64,000 nt of DNA from Siphonodentalium dalli (taxonomy: Eukaryota > Mollusca > Scaphopoda > Gadilida > Siphonodentaliidae). A model generated the notes under the pieces. It did not search any database. It was not told the origin of the DNA and saw only the letters and a list, made by a program, of their open reading frames with translations. The stretch covers positions 45,737,549-45,801,548 of the forward strand of contig CP136067.1 in assembly GCA_032622095.1 (NCBI GenBank), given 5' to 3'. Positions 1-11,486 of the stretch are shown here, piece by piece (the stretch's first letter is position 1; the number at the start of each line of letters is the position of its first letter). The position numbers and the translations under genes were made by a program.

Positions 1-351
1 TTATAAGCAGTTAATGTGCTGGTTTTCAAGAGAACAGTCTGGGACACGAGTAAATGAACAATGCGACGTAATCCTAACCACCACGTACCACCGCTGTAGA
101 CAAATCATGACTATATGAAGAGTTGTCTTTCTTGAATCGATTCTCAACGGCTACTCCAAACTCTTTATAAGTTGTCATGCTATAACCAGGTCAGGCACAT
201 CCATAATTCCACTATTATAGTGGTATGTGACCATTACGGTTTTGTGAATTTGATAAAAGGGGGATAATCCTTAATCCTATCTCACAATTATTCAAAATCA
301 GTGTCCAACTAATTCGGTATCATACATGTTTTGTCCAGGAGAATGATTAAT
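1..351. other. Unannotated AT-rich DNA
   Basis: No frame of useful length, repeat or hairpin was recognised here. It ends at the TAAT that precedes the composite repeat. Confidence 0.4.
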
Positions 352-803
352 GGTTACACTGGTGTAAATGTTTTCCATAGGCCTCAGTGCTAACGTTTTA
401 GCGTATAGTGTTGGCAATATAAATGTTGGGTCCAAAATTTTCTTTAAATCTGAAAAATTGACATTTTGGGAAACTTTTTACACAAAAAAAATCATGACTG
501 TCTAGCAGGGAATTCGCCTTTAAATCTTATGTTTTCGTAACTAGTGTCAGAACCGCATAAAAAAATACAGTCATATTTTAGACCACACCAAAAAATTCAA
601 ACTTAACTACAAAGGGTTAATTCCTGTGCCAATGGTTATTTTACCTATGGGAAATCATAGGGAAGAGGTGTGATGATTTTTTTATGTGAAAAGCACACAA
701 GGCTATTGACCAATCAGGGCCCAGTGTCTATTTTATTCTCTCCTATATATTCCTCCCGCATCCGCTAGATGTCACTCGGAACCTTATTTACACCAGTGTA
801 ACC
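352..803. repeat. Module A, left copy
   Basis: Left terminal module of composite 1, bounded by 18-bp inverted termini (352-369 and 786-803). It shares short blocks with the module at 11772: TTTTCCATAGGC near the left end and ACCAATCAG followed by GCCAG/GCCCAG near the right end. No coding potential is visible. Confidence 0.85.
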
Positions 804-1696
804 TAAAGCGATAGCCCGCTTTTTCGCGGAATAACTCCCTACATTTCTTCAGAATTGCCCATCAATGGAAAAAATGTGTTCAAAAACAATATCACTTCTG
901 TGGTTCTTTATTTATCACACACAATTTAACCCCACCCCCTTTAACAAATTATTCATCAAAAAAGCACAATTTTCCACCACCAGTCATGTTCAGGCCCCAT
1001 TTTCACTCAGTTTTAGAGGTCTGGTGTTGCAAACTTGGATCAGCTATGGAAGACTGTCCAATATTTTTTCCATGAGAGAACCCCTGGTGATGTGAGGTCA
1101 TTGAGTCCAGATCTGATCAGCTGAGCATCAAACGCATGACTTAATCAGCACATTGAAGAATAAAATATGACATTTTCAGGTCTGCAAGGGTGATCCAAGA
1201 TAACTGGATGTGGGTGTATATTGAATTAGTTGAATAAAGATATGCTCTCTTTGAATTGCTGAAGCATTTTCTTAAATGTGTCCAAGTTTTAGTGCTATTA
1301 ACCTTCAAATGACCATACCCACCAGTGGAAATGACACACTTTTATGATATATATCTGTATATCACTGGCTATAAAATCCAAAATACTTGTTAAATTAGGT
1401 TCTTATAACAATTAATATATGTGTCGTTGACATGCCCATGTTATGGGTCATTTGCATTATCATGTGACTATTACCACCTTGAAAATTTTTGAAAATACCT
1501 TGAAAAATTGGCATTTTTTATGAAAAATCTTACTATTTTTTTGGCTGATGTAAGTGAAAGAAGACATCAGCAGCAAGAATAGCCAGATCAAGCATGAGAT
1601 ATTCATTGGACTGAAAGACCAGGCTCTGTAAAATGCATTAAAATGCTTTAAAGTAACTCCCAGGAATCAAAAATGATAAAAAGCTATTTTTTCCCT
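804..1696. repeat. Unit B, first tandem copy
   Basis: First of two tandem copies, starting TAAAGCGATAGCC. It differs from the second copy by scattered substitutions and a few extra bases near the start of copy 2. The 76-codon frame inside (865-1095) is present in both copies but resembles no family I know and is probably chance. Confidence 0.85.
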
Positions 1697-2598
1697 TAAA
1701 GCGATAGCCCGCTTTTTCGCGGAATAATTGTAACTCCCTACATTTCTTCAGAATTGCCCATCAATGGAAAAAATGTGTTCAAAAACAATATCACTTCTGT
1801 GGTTCTTTATTTATCACACACAATTTAACCCCACCCCCTTTAACAAATTATTCATCAAAAAAGCACAATTTTCCACCACCAGTCATGTTCAGGCCCCATT
1901 TTCACTCAGTTTTAGGGGTCTGGTGTTGCAAACTTGGATCAGCTATGGAAGACTGTCCAATATTCTTTCCATGAGAGAACTTCTGGTGATGTGAGGTCAT
2001 TGAGTCCAGATCTGATCAGCTGAGCATCAAACGCATGACTTAATCAGCACATTGAAGAATAAAATATGACATTTTCAGGTCTGCAAGGGTGATCCAAGAT
2101 AACTGGATGTGGGTGTATATTGAATTAGTTGAATAAAGATATGCTCTCTTTGAATTGCTGAAGCATTTTCTTAAATGTGTCCAAGTTTTAGTGCTATTAA
2201 CCTTCAAATGACCATACCCACCAGTGGAAATGACACACTTTTATGATATATATCTGTATATCACTGGCTATAAAATCCAAAATACTTGTTAAATTAGGTT
2301 CTTATAACAATTAATATATGTGTCGTTGACATGCCCATGTTATGGGTCATTTGCATTATCATGTGACTATTACCACCTTGAAATTTTTTGAAAATACCTT
2401 GAAAAATTGGCATTTTTTATGAAAAATCTTACTATTTTTTTGGCTGATGTAAGTGAAAGAAGACATCAGCAGCAAGAATAGCCAGATCAAGCATGAGATA
2501 TTCATTGGACTGAAAGACCAGGCTCTGTAAAATGCATTAAAATGCTTTAAAGTGACTCCCAGGAATCAAAAATGATAAAAAGCTATTTTTTCCCTTTA
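1697..2598. repeat. Unit B, second tandem copy
   Basis: Second tandem copy. The internal block of the composite begins TAAA (804-807) and ends TTTA (2595-2598), an inverted rather than direct 4-mer, with weak inverted similarity extending inward (TAAAG...ATAGC at both ends). Confidence 0.85.
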
Positions 2599-3049
2599 GG
2601 TTACACTGGTGTAAATGTTTTCCATAGGCCTCAGTGCTAACGTTTTAGCGTATAGTGTTGGCAATATAAATGTTGGGTCCAAAATTTTCTTTAAATCTGA
2701 AAAATTGACATTTTGGGAAACTTTTTACACAAAAAAATCATGACTGTCTAGCAGGGAATTCGCCTTTAAATCTTATGTTTTCGTAACTAGTGTCAGAACC
2801 GCATAAAAAAATACAGTCATATTTTAGACCACACCAAAAAATTCAAACTTAACTACAAAGGGTTAATTCCTGTGCCAATGGTTATTTTACCTATGGGAAA
2901 TCATAGGGAAGAGGTGTGATGATTTTTTTATGTGAAAAGCACACAAGGCTATTGACCAATCAGGGCCCAGTGTCTATTTTATTCTCTCCTATATATTCCT
3001 CCCGCATCCGCTAGATGTCACTCGGAACCTTATTTACATCAGTGTAACC
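2599..3049. repeat. Module A, right copy
   Basis: Right terminal module of composite 1. Only a handful of differences from the left copy were seen on reading, including one base in an A run and one base in the right terminus. This implies recent duplication, or coupled replication as for LTRs. Confidence 0.85.
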
Positions 3050-3324
3050 TAATCATGACGGCACGCGATAAGCAACTCAATTAGCATTCAGTAAGTTTGA
3101 ATGTTGTTATGAAGGAGCGATTGAGTCATCCTGTTATTGTCATTTATAAAGGCATATATTAGTAATATTATTGAATAACAGCTGGCGCAAAAGTTTGCAC
3201 AACGAATTTTGTCTGGAAGACTGTTCAATCGCTGCGATATCGTTAACAGAAATTTGGCTGTACATTTGTATGCGCCGTCTTCTATTCCCGACGCAAATAA
3301 AGGAAACTTGACTATGGAATTCAG

Positions 3325-3594
3325 GATTTGCTTGACCTGATAACGCTGATATTATTAGTAGGTACAGTTGATTAGCTTGACCTGATAACGCTGGTATTAT
3401 TAGTAGGTACAGTTGGTGACCTGATAATGCTGATATTATTAGTATGTACAGTTGATTTGCTTGACCTGATAACGCTGATATTATTAGTAGGTTCAGTTGA
3501 TTTGCTTGACCTGATAACGCTGATATTATTAGTAGGTTCAGTTGATTTGCTTGACCTGATAACGCTGATATTATTAGTAGGTACAGTTGATTAG
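3325..3594. repeat. 45-bp tandem array, about 6 copies
   Basis: The unit contains GACCTGATAACGCTGATATT followed by ATTAGTAGGTACAGTT and recurs six times end to end. One copy is shortened by a few bases. There are no unique spacers, so it is a minisatellite and not a CRISPR. Confidence 0.9.
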
Positions 3595-3599
3595 CTTGC

Positions 3600-3840
3600 T
3601 ACTGGTGTGTTGATTGTTGATGGTATATGTGCTGTGGGTATACAGCTTCCTACTGTGGGTATAAATTTATTATGTAGGTGTAAATTTTCAAACGTAATTT
3701 CACGTGTTAAACGTTTATACCCATAGTAGAACTACATCGTATAGTTAGCAAAATAGTTCCTGTTACATTCATTTAAAATTGGAAGTTGTCATGAAAAACT
3801 AGATATGAGGAACATGGCCTGCATTTCAATCAAATGTAGC
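3600..3840. other. Unannotated DNA with a small inverted repeat
   Basis: CTACTGTGGGTATAAA near 3651 pairs imperfectly with TTTATACCCATAGTAG near 3714, giving a possible ~16-bp stem with a ~45-base loop. Nothing else was recognised. Confidence 0.45.
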
Positions 3841-3845
3841 ATTGT

Positions 3846-3889
3846 CACGGGGGTTCATCTGTTACACGACAAACGGCCTCTCTCCGATA
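3846..3889 (+). repeat. Left terminal inverted repeat of the 7.6-kb element
   Basis: Pairs with 11437-11481. The outer 30 bp are identical between the ends. Confidence 0.85.
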
Positions 3890-4519
3890 AACGCTGATCA
3901 GCACTTTCCGATCGCTACGCTTCACACCCGATGAAGAAAGTTTATTAATGAACATAGAGCTGCATAGATAACAACAAAGGAACAATAGGTAATATGTTTG
4001 CTGCTAAATTTATTGTGTACAGTAGTCCCAATCATTACTAACAAATATACATACTCCTATATTCATTATTCGACATGTGAGACAACATGAAATTCGTGTG
4101 CTTTTATCACTAAAATGTGGACCAAAAACAACGGCTGCTGTAGTGTGATAACACCTCGCCATGGTTATAGAAGCTTGCATTTTCATAGATATATGTCTTG
4201 TTGATACATGGATATGCATTGTTTAGAGATATATACCTATAATTTGACAAAAACGGCAGTTAAAAAGTGCTCAAAAACGCTACGTTTCATCTCCGATAAA
4301 CGTTACATCAGTTAGACTTTTTCCGATAAAATATGTTACATTTCCGAACCGATAAGCTTATTCATATGATCCTAGTTTGTGTTTTTTTCGGGGTTTGATG
4401 CTGCCTGATTTCTTCTAGCACGAAAGCAGTGATTGTGCGTCATTGCAAATTGTCATAAATATAATTATAACAGCATTAATAACTCGTGAATGATGGAATC
4501 CCCGAACGATTATGCTACT

Positions 4520-5088
4520 TCCACTGATACGAGGTGTCATGCATATGTTCGTATGCTACAGATATTAGGTGTAATTACAGGAGGCACATGGCGACACACG
4601 AGGTGGACAAGAAGTAGTCGTGTCCCACATGCTCCAAGACTTTCAGTGAAGCGTAGAAATGCCGGATATGTTGTGCCATATTTGCTGCCAAAAATACAAG
4701 ACCAGAGGAGGCCTACTAGGCCATATGCGAGTCAAACACGGTATCTCATCGAAATACAGATGCGAAGCGTGCCAGAAAGAATCATACTCAAAGATACATC
4801 ATGTAACACATGGTGAAACGCGACTCTGGCACCAGTGCGGCAAATGCCATCGCAGATTTCTTCACGCCAAAAGCTTGAAAACACACACCGTGGAATGCAA
4901 CGGACCCAAAACAGACGTGCGACATATGCGGTGTGAGCTTTAGTTCGAAGCAAGTTCTAAAGGACCATATGCAGGGAAAGCATTTACGAGGCAAGGTATT
5001 CGAACGTTCATGCGGCAAAAATACGTCTGGCGCGCGTCCTTCTGCCGCCACAGGAGGGAGGCTGGGCATGAGTAGACAATCCACGTGA
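4520..5088 (+). pseudogene. C2H2 zinc-finger array, decayed
   Basis: Several classical C2H2 fingers lie in a row but in shifting frames. The first reads C-H-I-C...RRHMATH (near 4530-4590), followed by a half finger CPTCSKTF (near 4614). Then come CHICCQKYKTRGGLLGHMRVKH-type C-x2-C-x12-H-x4-H (from 4671), a shorter finger (YRCEACQ...HHVTH), a C2HC finger (HQCGKCHRRF...THTVEC), and a last one (CDICGVSF...DHMQGKH) reached only after a frameshift near 4918. In-frame stops follow KK and SEA. Such arrays normally bind DNA in the nucleus. Here at least three frame changes make function unlikely. The gene lies inside the 7.6-kb TIR element, so it may be transposon cargo or a captured host fragment. 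Finger identity is clear from spacing; the parent gene is unknown. Confidence 0.75.
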
Positions 5089-5590
5089 CAAGCTATAGAC
5101 ATTTTATTAACTTTTGAAATTTTATTTGTACACGTCCTCTGTAAGACAACCAATGTGATTCATTTTGTTTATGATTTGTTATGTTTTAGTTATTATAAAT
5201 TGTTTCAACCATAAATGCTTTCATATTTTGATATTCTATTGATATCAGGCCCAATTGAAACGATATTCATGGAGCGAGGATATACCTGTCATATGTAATT
5301 GACAAATCGTCAAACATCCATAATAATTTGGAACATAATTGGCCCATTTTAAAGCCACTCATTTCATTGTTTTGACTTATAAGTTGTAACTAACGATATC
5401 ACAGTGAAATGTCAAGAATTGAAAACACATTAATTGTGTTGTCAACTTGCAATGTGAGACACCCATATCTAAAAAAATTCATATTGGCATACCAACGTAC
5501 ACTCGTGAATCACGATGAATGGCATACACTGCCTTATTACCCATATATGTATCTACATATATGCACAAATGAATCGACAAATATGTCAAA
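5089..5590. other. Unannotated AT-rich DNA
   Basis: Nothing recognised beyond AT-rich sequence. The short frames have no family resemblance. Confidence 0.35.
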
Positions 5591-6810
5591 TACATGTATA
5601 CAAATCCCATGATGGGTCACCAAATCTTACACATTACTCGAATAGTACACAGACTGTATAGTATACCAGACTTAGCCTGGATGGTACTTGACCATAGAAA
5701 AATGTCCTATAATATGAGATGTGCCACTTAACTTGAAATGTACGAATGAATTGATACTGATACATGTACCAAAGTTTTATATTTAATAATGACTTGTGTT
5801 TAGACATGATGCGCATGACCTGTGTTAAACCTAGAACATGTCTCACGAATTGTGTTATTTTGTTTTTGTTTTTTGGTGACACATATAATGAGATGTGTCC
5901 CATTAATAACAATAAATATAGGAATGATAGGAATCAATTGACATATACATGTAAGTCTACAAATCCCATGATTTATATAATAGATGAAATGTCTCATGAA
6001 TTGTCAAAAAATCAAAAATGGCATAATTATGCCGCCTTTAATACTAGAACTAGATGTATATACAAATTATTATATCTAATTAGGGATAAACAAATGTACA
6101 TGTATACATATCATATGATGTTTCACCAAATGTGTTTTATTTACAGATTCTTTATTAGGATGGTGCTTTATTTATGCAAATGTCTCATAAATGGCACGTG
6201 CCGATTTAACCTTGGATGTATGATTCAACTTTGGGTGTATGATTTAACTTGGATGTATGAATAAATTAACATATGCATACATGTATAAAAATCCCATGAT
6301 GGGTCACCAATTACTTTTAGTAATACCGGAACTGAACACATTGCTTAGATTATAGAAAACTGTTGCATGAAGGGTATAATTATGTCACCTTACTAGTAAT
6401 TACCCTTAAACATGTGATTTGATCAACACATACATGCATACAATTACAAATCCCATGATGGGTTACCGAAATTGGTGCATCACTTTACTGGAATAACAAT
6501 TAATCCACTATGCCAAACTTACTTATTTTTTTTATAATGCTCCTTTAACATGGACACAATTTTCATAAATGGCATGCCCATGTTTAACCCTAAATGTACA
6601 AAAGGATCAACATATATACATGATTACATACAGGTGTACAATACATGTACATGCATACACCCTTGTATTTACTGGAATTATGATACCAGTATTAGTATAG
6701 GCCTACTTATCTTTTCTCATGACTTTGTTGTATTTTTGTATACAGTATTTGATTTTAATATGACAAAATGTCAAAGCAGAATATATGCATTCATGTACAC
6801 AGGTGTGTAA
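5590..6810. repeat. Field of diverged repeats with a CCCATGATGGG core
   Basis: AATCCCATGATGGGTCACC or a close variant occurs near 5605, 5963 (partial), 6289 and 6453, each followed by similar CACCAA.TTAC text. Neighbouring blocks such as CATAAATGGCAYG and TTAACCYT..ATGTA also recur. The layout suggests an old tandem array with uneven periods of about 160-360 bp. The 10-bp palindrome CCCATGATGGG is the best-kept part. The long frame at 5764-6264 is a by-product of low stop density. Confidence 0.6.
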
Positions 6811-7378
6811 ACATACACAACTTCTGACAGGCTATACAGATATATTTAGTAATTATTAATACTTACATTCACATAATGGTCGCCTACATATTCACTGCAT
6901 TTGATCCTAAAGAGACATGACCAAATCCATTCACCGCCTTCGGGAATGATGTTTGCTAGCCTACCGCATACTGGTCTATGGGTTAATCGTCTGCACTGGA
7001 GCCACCACGTGTTTAGTCGAATCCATTCAAATAGAATCGAAGACACCATAAAACTGTTGTGCAACAATTGCCTGACGTTTCCACAAACCCTTTGAATGCA
7101 CGTAAAATCCGAATAACTTTTATAAGAAACAGGAATAGCTTAAAAGTGATGTTTTCAAGTTTCTTGCACACGAGACGACTCCGATATTTCACGAATCCAT
7201 GTCATCAAACTGACCTTGACATTTATTATTATTCAATTAGGTCATGTTGTGACAGTACAGTCAGGTCCGAAACATTCCGATCACAATAAAGTCAACTTCA
7301 TTAAGACGAATTAATTCATGAATTTAGACACAGTTAGTGGACATAAGTCCCGGAGGTAGGGCTTTGTCGAGATTATAG
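6811..7378. other. Unrecognised region, possible exon-like frame on the minus strand
   Basis: A minus-strand frame (7067-6846) runs into AAT|GTAAGTATT near 6868, a good splice donor match. The peptide, which contains VCGRLANIIPEGGEW, resembles nothing I can name. It lies inside the 7.6-kb TIR element. Low confidence as a real exon. Confidence 0.2.
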
Positions 7379-7418
7379 ATCGGTATCCATATAAAGCCTT
7401 CTTTATAGGGATACCGAT
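7379..7418. repeat. Perfectly spaced 18-bp hairpin
   Basis: ATCGGTATCCATATAAAG pairs with CTTTATAGGGATACCGAT, with one mismatch and a 4-base loop. Position and shape fit a small foldback or transcript hairpin. No U-run or other terminator feature is relevant in this eukaryotic context. Confidence 0.7.
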
Positions 7419-7990
7419 TTGTAGGCTCGATGGGGCCTTGTGTTTGGGACTTTGTGTCCATTAGATTTCTTTCACAAAAAAAAAAATATACTTTGTCAAA
7501 TACAACCAGAAGTCGGTGTACCATATATACACGTATGTGCAATCATTTATGAATCTTCATGTTTTATTAATTATAGGTTCTTGTTCATGTATTTTCAACA
7601 TACTATTGGCATACACTCATACATTTAGCCACATAGGTCTATATATACCTACATATATATAATATGGAGTTATCTAATTTCAACTATGACGTACATGTAA
7701 GTCCTTGTCGTGGGTCAATTAGATAGCCTACACGTCAAATCACAGATATGCGATTTTTGGCAATACTTTCATGAGAAAATAACAAGCGGAATTTGAAATG
7801 TTAATTGACCGTCGATTGACACGCAGAAACACATACCCGCCGAATACAAAACATTATTAAAATAAAAATATGTATTTCATATTACGGTTAGCTCTAGTAA
7901 CAATGCACGGACTATACATATTCATGCTTACACCTTTAATTCATTCTGAAGCGGAGGGCATACATTTCATTCATTCCATTATAGGTACTC
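7419..7990. other. Unannotated DNA, possible 5' region of the LINE
   Basis: No homology or motif seen. The 5' end of the LINE that starts coding near 7991 must lie somewhere at or before this stretch, but no target duplication could be matched to its 3' end. Confidence 0.3.
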
Positions 7991-10900
7991 ATGGCTACAC
8001 CTAACGTAAATTTGAGTGAGGTTCGGGATTCTGATGAATATAACTTTACAATGAAATGGAACGAAGCGGAACATGAAAATGACGATTATTTAAATTCTGC
8101 TATTAATACCTGCAATGAATGTGGATACATTTCACCATCAGACACTATAGATCAATCAAATAAAAAACAAAAATTTTCAATATTCAGCCTCAACTGTCGA
8201 AGCATCAATGCAAATTTCGATTCTGTGTGTAATCTCCTATGCGATTTAAAGTCGAATAATAATTCATTCGACGTTATTGCTTTGACTGAAACATTTAAAA
8301 TAAGACAAACATCGCACTTTCAGATACAGGGATATCACCCTATGGAATTCAAGTGCAGAGCTGATGACGATGATGGCAGAGGTGGTGTATGCATTTACAT
8401 AAAAGATTCCATTGACTCATTTATTCCACACGTAATAGAAACAATATTCGTGGAAATTAACCCAGGAAAAAATGACTCTCGGATAATCGACTGCGTTTAC
8501 AGACCAAATACCGCACCAAAGGCCAACATTGATAAATTTTTGAAAAAAATCGACGATATTTTAGAAAAAATTTATAACCACAAATCATATATATCAGGAG
8601 ACTTTAATATTGACCTACTCAATTTCAACTCGCATACAAAAACGAATGATTTCATAAATAACATTTTCACAAGAGGATTCGTGCCAAGGATTACTAAACC
8701 TACTCGAATGACTGATCATTCAGCAACTTTCATCGATAATATATATACCAATAACCTACAAGGCGACTGTAAATCTGGCATAATCACTTGCGATGTTTCC
8801 GATCACTTCGGCATATTTTATTCAGAATCTAACCAAAAGAGACAACACAGCGCCAATCATAACGAAGCAACCACTAATCAAAGAAGTTTTAGTCCTGATA
8901 ACATAATTATATTCAAAAATCTTTTTAAATCGTGTACCTTTGACTCCGTCACATCTTGTAGAAGTGTCGACCAAGCATATGAAATCTTCTTAGATATCTA
9001 TATGAATGCATAAGAACTAGCTTTCCCTATCAAAAGCCGACATATACCCCAAAAATTCATAAAACGCAATCCTTGGATGACATCCGGATTGATTAAGTCA
9101 AGTATTGTTAAGAACCAGCTATATCTACGCAAATTGAACAAACCCACGGAAACGAACGTAAATAAATATTTGAGTTATCGTACCTTATATAATAAACTAA
9201 TCAGAAAGAGTAAAAATATATACTATACAAATATTCTAGAAGTAAATAAAAATAACTTAAAGAAAACATGGGAAATACTTAAGGGTGCATTGAAGATAAA
9301 TGGAAACACAAATAATAACCCCAAGACATTTACCGAAAACGGAATAGAACTTGAAAATTCCAAACTCATATCGGAAAAGTTCAAAAATTGGGCGGGAAAC
9401 TAGCCAACTCAATGAACATGAAAATGACTCTCATTTTACAGATTTTCTCCATAACCGCAGACCAGACGACATCAATTTCAAAATAATTCCGACCTCTATG
9501 CAGGAAATCATCCTCACATGTTTCTCAATGACAGGGAAAGTATCAAGGGATTTCAATGGTATATCAACTAAACTTATCAAGGAAACAATTGAGGAAATAG
9601 CCCCAGCATTATTTAATATTTTTAACTTGTCCTTAGAGCATGGAATAGTCCCTGACAAAATGAAAATTTCTAAAGTAGTTCCGATCCCAAAAAATAATAC
9701 CACTCATGAAATTTCCAACTACAGACCTATCAGCATTCTTCCAGCTATCTCTAAAATTCTCGAAAAAATAATGCATAAACGATTACTAGACTTCTTAAAT
9801 GAACAAAACATACTTTATAAACACCAATACGGCTGCCGCCCTAATCATTCAACCTTCCATCCTGTATTACACCTCCTCGATCAAGTTGTCTCAAATAATG
9901 ACAAAATGACAAGAGATTCCACTTTAGCTCTATTTCTCGACCTCTCAAAAGCATTTGACACGATAAATCACGATATTTTACTTCATAAACTAGATCACTA
10001 TGGTATACGAGGCACAGCATACTCATGGTTTCAGAGCTACCTGAAAAATAGAAGGCAATATGTTGAACTCAATGGTATCAAATCTAAATTGACGGAAGTG
10101 ACGTGTGGAGTGCCTCAGGGATCAATTCTGGGACCGATTATTTTCTTAATTTACGTTAACGATATGTCAAATTCGACAACAATGGATATCTTATCATACG
10201 CGGACGATACGACTCTAGTAACTGGTGGAAAAAATGGCATCCTTGTAGAAAGTTATATGAATAATGAGTTACGCAACATATTTGCTTGGTGCGGTAGCAA
10301 TAAGTTAGTGATCAATACTAAAAAAAGCAACTATATGCTGATACACCCAGAGAACAATGATGACAAATGGAACTTTATAAAGGTTTACTTAAATAAAACG
10401 GAACTAAAAAAGATAGGGAATCTTGAGCACCAATCCTCCACAAAATTCCTAGGAATCCATATAGATGAAAACCTGACTTTCAAAAAACACGTGTCCTCTG
10501 TTCAAAAATGGTGAATGCCATATACCACATCAATAAAGTTAAACACTTCTTTCCTGGTAGCGCACTTAAAACATTATATTATGCTCTAATACAATGCCAT
10601 TTAGTCTACGGTGTTCAAATATGGGGACATGTCCCTGCGGTCAAAAAAATGTTCATCCTTCAAAAACGCGCAATACGAGTTATATGTAATAAGAAATATA
10701 GAAGCCACACAGAACCTCTCTTTAAAAAAGAAAATATACTCAAAATCTACGACATCCACAAAGTACAAGCGGCTGTTTTCATGCATGATTTGTATCATAT
10801 GCGTTTAATAGAATCATTTACCGACATGTTTTCCAAACGGAAAACCGGACCAGCCACCCGGCAAAAGCACCCACTATTTAAAAAAAAACCAAGAACATCT

Positions 10901-11086
10901 TGGTCCCAACAACTACCATTTCATTCCTTTCCAACCACATGGAACAACTTAGATAACGAATTTACATCATACCAATCCAGACACACATTTAAACGACGTT
11001 TACATGCCGATTGCATTAAAAAATATGCTGCAACAATTAAATGCAACAATCAAAGATGTCCCGACTGTGTGGTAGCTCCTCAATAA
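7991..11086 (+). pseudogene. LINE-A ORF2: APE endonuclease and reverse transcriptase, decayed
   Basis: The N-terminal third is an apurinic-type endonuclease: LNCRSI (near residue 65), LTETF, GDFNIDLL and SDHFGIFY in the right order. A TAA at 9011-9013 interrupts one continuous frame, since the text resumes directly as AFPIKSRHIPQKF...RNPWMTSGL. Frame shifts lie near 9390-9415 and near 10505. The RT follows with NYRPISILPAISKILEKI, LFLDLSKAFDTINHDIL, GVPQGSILGPIIFLIYVND and the catalytic YADD. The C-terminal part reads LKTLYYALIQCHLVYGVQIW. The motifs are typical of the Jockey/CR1 group; I do not assign a clade. The protein would nick target DNA and copy its own RNA there. One stop and two to three frameshifts indicate a dead copy. 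No ORF1 was seen upstream. Confidence 0.85.
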
Positions 11087-11440
11087 GTGACTTCCCCTAT
11101 ACAGCAATCCTCAACCTCACTCAGTACATTCCTACTCGACTTTCAAGGAACAACCCACTGACAAGAAAGAGACAAACCATCGAGTAACCAATAAACAATT
11201 TATCTAGACGTATACCCTCCATGTATATAATACAACCATTGTATGATACATAATTATATAGCCGTGCATTGTACAAGAAATCATGACCGCCTATCATAAC
11301 ATCTTTTCATTTTTAAGGGGGTGGCAGTAAGACAGTCTAGCCTGACTATGCCACCCCTCGAATATACAACATAATATTTGTCAAATGTATTATGCATTAA
11401 TATGTGTATATTTAAATAAAATATCCTATCCTATCCTATC
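7991..11440 (+). mobile_element. LINE-A, non-LTR retrotransposon copy
   Basis: Coding part plus a ~350-bp 3' untranslated region that ends in AATAAAA and a (TATCC)n tail of just over three units (11422-11440). The tail abuts the right inverted repeat of the surrounding 7.6-kb element directly, so the LINE inserted close to that terminus. The true 5' end is unknown, so the start given is only the first coding base. Confidence 0.75.
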
Positions 11441-11481
11441 GGAGAGAGGCGCGTTTGTCGTGTAACAGATGAACCCCCGTG
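11437..11481 (-). repeat. Right terminal inverted repeat of the 7.6-kb element
   Basis: Reverse complement of 3846-3889 with one extra base. It overlaps the last TATC of the LINE-A tail. Confidence 0.85.
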
Positions 11482-11486
11482 ATTGT

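Larger units (their letters stand above)
352..3049. mobile_element. Composite element 1 (A-B-B-A, direct terminal modules with inverted ends)
   Basis: Two near-identical ~452-bp modules (352-803 and 2599-3049) lie in the same orientation at the two ends. Each module begins GGTTACACTGGTGTAAAT and ends with its reverse complement (one mismatch in the right copy), so the whole composite is also bounded by these inverted termini. Between them lie two tandem ~0.9-kb units. TAAT occurs at 348-351 and again at 3050-3053, directly outside the outer ends, while the inner module borders do not carry a matching direct 4-mer. I infer that the whole unit integrated once. No transposase is encoded, so it is non-autonomous. 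A MITE pair brought together by duplication is the main alternative. Confidence 0.75.
3846..11481. mobile_element. Large TIR-bounded DNA element (about 7.6 kb, unclassified)
   Basis: CACGGGGGTTCATCTGTTAC starts at 3846, and its reverse complement ends at 11481. The inverted match extends over ~44-45 bp with a single one-base indel (3846-3889 against 11437-11481). ATTGT lies immediately outside both ends (3841-3845 and 11482-11486), a 5-bp target duplication. CCGATAAA-type motifs recur inside the left end (near 3884, 4290, 4328 and 4346), as subterminal transposase-binding repeats often do. Contents are a decayed zinc-finger gene, degenerate repeats and a LINE. CAC-starting termini with a 5-bp duplication are also seen in Transib elements, but I see no transposase, so the superfamily stays open. 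Confidence 0.8.

Noticed and set aside
865-1994. Two near-identical 76-codon frames as a duplicated small gene
   Set aside because: They lie inside tandem non-coding unit B. Conservation is explained by recent duplication, and the peptides show no family features.
352-3049. Composite 1 as an LTR retrotransposon
   Set aside because: The direct modules lack TG...CA ends, no primer-binding site or polypurine tract was recognised, and the modules have unusually long inverted termini. Geometry alone was kept as a finding.
3325-3594. CRISPR-like array
   Set aside because: Units are contiguous without unique spacers, and the context is an animal genome.
5764-6264. 166-codon Met/Tyr/Cys-rich frame
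   Set aside because: Composition follows AT-rich degenerate repeats, and no domain pattern is visible.
3846-11481. Firm assignment of the 7.6-kb element to Transib
   Set aside because: Only the CAC end and 5-bp duplication fit. No transposase core or heptamer-nonamer end was found.
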